DNA of 64,000 nucleotides, taken from positions 73,445,412 to 73,509,411 of the forward strand of contig CM053269.1 of NCBI GenBank assembly GCA_028583415.1, written 5' to 3'. Every line of letters starts with the position of its first letter. The first letter of the stretch is position 1. Shown here piece after piece: positions 60,243-64,000 of the stretch. The translations under genes and the position numbers were made by a program. The notes beneath the pieces were generated by a model. The model saw only the letters and a program-made list of their open reading frames with translations, did not search any database and was not told the origin of the DNA. The DNA is from Protea cynaroides. Its lineage: Eukaryota > Streptophyta > Magnoliopsida > Proteales > Proteaceae.

Positions 60243-61305
60243 GTCATTTTCTAATATCTTAAATAAAACATTCCTTATGCCAAAAAAATCATATCTATTT
60301 TTTTTCTTTTTTTTTTTTATCATTTTACTTTTTGTGAGTTCTATAGCTTCATTGACTATGATTTTATAAGTTGTGAATACCGGTTGTCATCTTAAACAAA
60401 CAACAACAAAAAAAAAAAAAAAAGGATATCCAGGCCAAACAACCAAAGCCAAAGATTGAGGCTAAGGGATTTTGAAGTTGACCTCCCACAGTGAAAAAAA
60501 AAAAAAAAAAAAAAAAAAAAACAGTTGATATCCAGGTCTCAAACCAACCAAAGCCAAAGATTGAGGCTATAAGGATTTTGAAGTTGACCTCCCACAGTAG
60601 GGAGTGTAAGGGAAATAGTATGACTGATCAATATTTCTGTCTCAACCCACAAAATCACTTTTGGCTTTGGAAAATTTTCCTATTTTGGATGATATTTATA
60701 TTTTACTATTTAAACTTCAGTCTGTAATAATTGTGAAACAACCCAGAGGTTCCATTTTTTCAAAATGTGCTAAAATATAATGTCATGCTAACGGTGTTGG
60801 GAGCTTAGGGTGGACGGAGAGAGAGAGAATGTGTGTGTATTATAACCTCTAACGTTAGCTCAAAGGCCCTTCTTTTTTTTTTAACATTTGTTAAAATTTC
60901 AAAAACCCTCGAAAGGAGAATAGTGTCTGAACCATAATTAGTTAAAACAGGAATGATTAAAAAAAAAAAAAAAAAAACAGAGGGATGGAATAGGTTTTAA
61001 AAAGAGCAAAATAAGAATGATACTATAAATAAAAAAAGTCAAACATTATGAGAATGATAGAAAAAGAATACTGAATTATACGTTTGTCAAGACTCCAAGC
61101 ATGAATCCACTCTGCACCCATTAGCAAGAGAACTAAGATATATTCTGGAGGTTGTGGAAGACTGTGATCAAGGGATTGCGATCAAAGCTTGAAGATTAAA
61201 GGAAGATCAAACTTCATAATAGGTATATGATTATTTTCTAGTTTTCTATTACCATTGTGTTCCATGACTGAAGAAGACCTGAATCTAAGTTTAGGGGTCA
61301 AATAA

Positions 61306-62950
61306 GCATCTATTTTCTTTTCAACCACCCAGCATTTTTAATGGAATCCATCCCAATATTAGTCAGTAAATTCACGTTTACTATGTGAATTGTACACACA
61401 CGAATTTTTTATAAATTAAAATGTCTTCCATTCTTTGTCAATCATACACTGATATGTGTTTTATGAGAATCCAATAATATTTGTAAGGGGCTAAGAATTT
61501 AGTTGCTATATTGTGTTTATTTTATATTATGTTTGGTTTTGATAAATTCTGGTTCTTCTCCACTAATTACAGTTTCCAAACCCTCGATCTTGTTGTCTCC
61601 TATGCATGTCAAGCTGATGAACTTGAAATAGGGAAAAGAAATTATATTTCAAATGGTCGATTTTGGGCATGAAGTTATCTTCTTGTTAATTTAATTCAAA
61701 ATATATCCAAATGCTTCATACCTATATATTTTAACTACAAGTGACTCACACCAATGGAACCTTGGTGGTGCTTGATCAAGGCAATAGGCGCGTGATGGTG
61801 AGAGAGGTTGTATAATATACTATAACCATTTATACTGATAATAATGTCGAATAAATAACTAGATTCTTATAAATAAATAAATAAATAAATAAATAATTAA
61901 ATAAAGGAACACTTAAATTTTTAAGGGAAAATTACATGGGCTTACCCCTGTAGTTTGGACTAATATCACCTATCACTCAATAGTTTCTGATAATTACATT
62001 CACACCCATTTAACTGATTACAGATATCCAAAAAAAATTGAAAGAAAGTTATACCTTTAAAGTTTTAAGCTGAAAAAATTGAAAATTATTATTTTAACTT
62101 TGATTGTCTGAATTGAATTCCAAATTAGTTGCCAGAACGAAAAAGTCTGATGACGATGAAGGGGATATATGAGAGCGTGGGTCAATAGTAATTTGAAACA
62201 GAGGGATAAAACCAAACAAGAAAAGATGCTGAACGAAATGACTCTTTCTTCTCTAGCAAGTTCAATCATCCGAAGAAAATCTCGCTCAAGTTCCAACTCT
62301 TCTCTGCAAGTTGAAGATCGCAGAAAATCTCACTCACCATTCTGCTCCATCTAACCAGAGATTGTAAACAGGAAACCATAGGTTCAAAATAAAATCCATA
62401 AGACCCATTTAAGAAGCTGTTTCATTGACTGTAATTCCCATATAGAGAGAAGGAATCCCCAATATTTTACAATACTAGCCACCCCTCCCACTGTTTAAAT
62501 TCTCACACTCCTACCAAAAAATAGAAGGAAAAAAAAAGTAAGAAAATACCTTTGGATGATAAAGGAAGTGGAGGAAGAATCAGAAAGCCGAGAGAGAACC
62601 CACACAAATTACATCAATAAGAGAAGAAGAGAAGAGAAGAGAAGAAAAAATTATACCCAATCACCCCAAACATTGGGATTCAGCTTCTTCTCTTGTTTGG
62701 TTTTATCTATGTGTTTCAAGTTTCTATTTCCCTAAACTATACCCATTCGCCCCAAACCTTCGGATTCAACTGCTGCCACATGTCGTCCTTCATCCAACCA
62801 CGGCTGGATAGTATATTGTTGATTCCCCAACAGGAGATGATCTCTATCCATGCGAAAACACTATCTCACATTAATCTTCTTCCCACCAATTTTTCTCATG
62901 AACGTCAAACAAACAAGAAGAAAGGTATTAAAAATGCTGAGATTACGTCC
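61306..62950. other. Unassigned intergenic sequence right of the array
   Basis: No convincing gene. A TAAA microsatellite lies at about 61869-61905 and a GAAGA-rich stretch at 62615-62650. The short ORFs near 62169 and 62693 show no family resemblance I know. Confidence 0.4.
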
Positions 62951-63450
62951 CATAAACATAATTTCATCTTTCCTTTCATGCTTTTAAAATGCTGAGATTA
63001 CTTCTCATGACTCAACTGTACATTTTCAATTTTTTTCCACTTTATATTAAAATCCATTTTTTAAGTATGTATTAAAAAAAATAAATATATATTATATAAT
63101 TACCATACTATATCACCCCTTTAATGAATATATATTATTTTAATAAAAATATCTATCATATATCCTTTGTAGTATGGTTTAATCTCACCAGTCCGTTTTT
63201 ATTTGCGATAATATACCTAACACTCCTTACTTTTGAAATATTTATCACTTAGACCCTTCTGTTAAGTCATGTCTGTTTTAAATTCCTTAATAACAAAACA
63301 AACCTTATCTATATTTTACTTTTTTAATTTTAAAAATTTTAAAAATTTATTTATTATTAAATAGATATTAGATTTTCACAAAACAAAAAATGAATTGGTT
63401 CCCAAATCCGCCGGTGCTTGCAGTGGTGCCGGTGCCCTTATACCTGTATC
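62951..63450. repeat. Second copy of the 24-kb flank with glycine-rich remnant
   Basis: Matches about 23985-24545 in the same orientation, with the long (AT)n tract reduced to a short one. It ends in the shared phrase CCGCCGGTGCTTGCAGTGG and TTATACCTGTATC, where the Copia LTR has inserted. Together with the first copy it brackets the cystatin array. Confidence 0.82.
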
Positions 63451-63830
63451 TGTGAGTAAGTGGCCCACATGCCACTAATCCATTTTAGGTATTCCCTATT
63501 AGGAGAGTTATGAGCGTCGGATCTGAGGGACATGTGGCACCCAGATCACCGTCCATCCTTGATGGAAGGAAACGGTTGGTCTATAAATACTAATGGGTAA
63601 GGGTCCTATGCACACTGATAAAAATTGAGAACTCCATCACGTTCTCTGTTTGGGAATACAGTTAGTGCAGAGAAATCTTTCCCCTCTCTCTTCCTTTTGT
63701 TTGTGAAGCAGGGTATATCAGAGTACGTCATCAGAGGACATCGGTTGGACGGACAATGGTTGGAACAGGTCACACTGGAGGTATTTATCTTCCGCATTAA
63801 TCTTCAGTGTAGAGATGATAAAGTCTTACA
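63451..63830 (+). repeat. 5' LTR of a Copia-type element at the window edge
   Basis: 380 bp from TGTGAGTAAG to GTCTTACA with a TATA box (TATAAATA, 63582-63589). It is followed after three bases by a tRNA-Met primer site. The element is plus-strand and continues beyond the window. The internal start contains an ATG at about 63938 followed by an open frame too short to classify. Confidence 0.78.
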
Positions 63831-63833
63831 TTA

Positions 63834-63845
63834 TGGTATCAGAGC
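63834..63845 (+). other. Primer-binding site (initiator tRNA-Met) of the right-edge element
   Basis: TGGTATCAGAGC, three bases after the LTR end; it confirms the LTR call and its orientation. Confidence 0.8.
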
Positions 63846-64000
63846 AGGGTTTCAGCCACCCATCCATCGATCTGATACATTAAGAATCAGTTTTAATGAA
63901 TAAAAAAAAATAATAATAATAAAATTTTATTTTCTATGGTTTTGGCCGGCTACGCAAGGAGCAGCAGGCCAGCCCGCAAGGGCCAGCCAGCCGTGGTTTT

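Larger units (their letters stand above)
56918..61305 (+). repeat. Cystatin array unit 5, lacking the LINE fragment
   Basis: Follows the other units to 61305 (GGGGTCAAATAA) and then diverges exactly where the LINE fragment begins elsewhere. It is the right edge of the array. A local duplication of about 90 bases occurs at 60421-60490 and 60521-60600, separated by an A-run. It is the most diverged unit and resembles unit 1 in several sites. Confidence 0.88.

Noticed and set aside
63625..63903. 92-aa ORF near the right edge
   Set aside because: It lies across the Copia LTR end and the tRNA-Met primer site, so it is leader sequence.
1..64000. tRNA, rRNA or other structured RNA genes
   Set aside because: I looked for them on both strands and found only primer-binding sites complementary to tRNA-Met, no full RNA gene.

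Overview
This 64-kb window looks like nuclear DNA of a flowering plant. It contains phytocystatin genes, a Ty3/gypsy element close to the Tekay/Del chromovirus lineage, Copia-type LTR elements primed by initiator tRNA-Met, LINE fragments carrying a plant-type RNase H, and small foldback transposons. The species cannot be named from sequence alone. The window is mostly repeats. The only intact genes I can support are small secreted cystatins (cysteine-protease inhibitors).

Region 1 (1-19685) is a nest of gypsy LTR material: an LTR with its primer site (416-2604), a 5'-truncated LTR (about 2690-3915), the 3' end of a pol gene (3916-4380), a solo LTR with a perfect 5-bp target duplication (4392-6744), part of a second LTR family (6792-7837), and a long element with two LTRs (7838-19685). 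That element carries broken gag and pol genes plus an antisense ORF of the 'putative plant transposon protein' type. Its LTRs and its internal region hold clusters of inverted GGTCG-core words. The bases flanking the core differ from one LTR to the next.

Region 2 (19686-27683) has an MITE-like element, a divergent cystatin (20460), a cystatin pseudogene killed by a lost start codon, a foldback insertion, a stop and a frameshift (21966-22556), a broken glycine-rich coding segment, and two LINE fragments in opposite orientation.

Region 3 (27684-36218) is Copia material: a rearranged inverted piece and one decayed minus-strand element with two LTRs of about 437 bp.

Region 4 (36541-61305) is the main feature: five head-to-tail units of about 5.1 kb. 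Each unit carries one cystatin copy, a 24-bp-arm hairpin about 130-220 bp upstream of its start codon, and two different foldback elements with 9-bp target duplications. The first four units also carry a LINE reverse-transcriptase fragment. Cystatin copies 1-3 are intact (118 aa). Copy 4 has a 1-bp frameshift and copy 5 has at least two indels. The cystatins keep the papain-binding QxVxG loop (QFVLG) but lack the usual C-terminal tryptophan loop.

Region 5 (61306-64000) is unassigned sequence, then a second copy of the 24-kb glycine-rich flank, interrupted by the 5' LTR of another Copia-type element that runs off the window. All similarity statements come from reading and comparing the window by eye; no alignment or database search was run.
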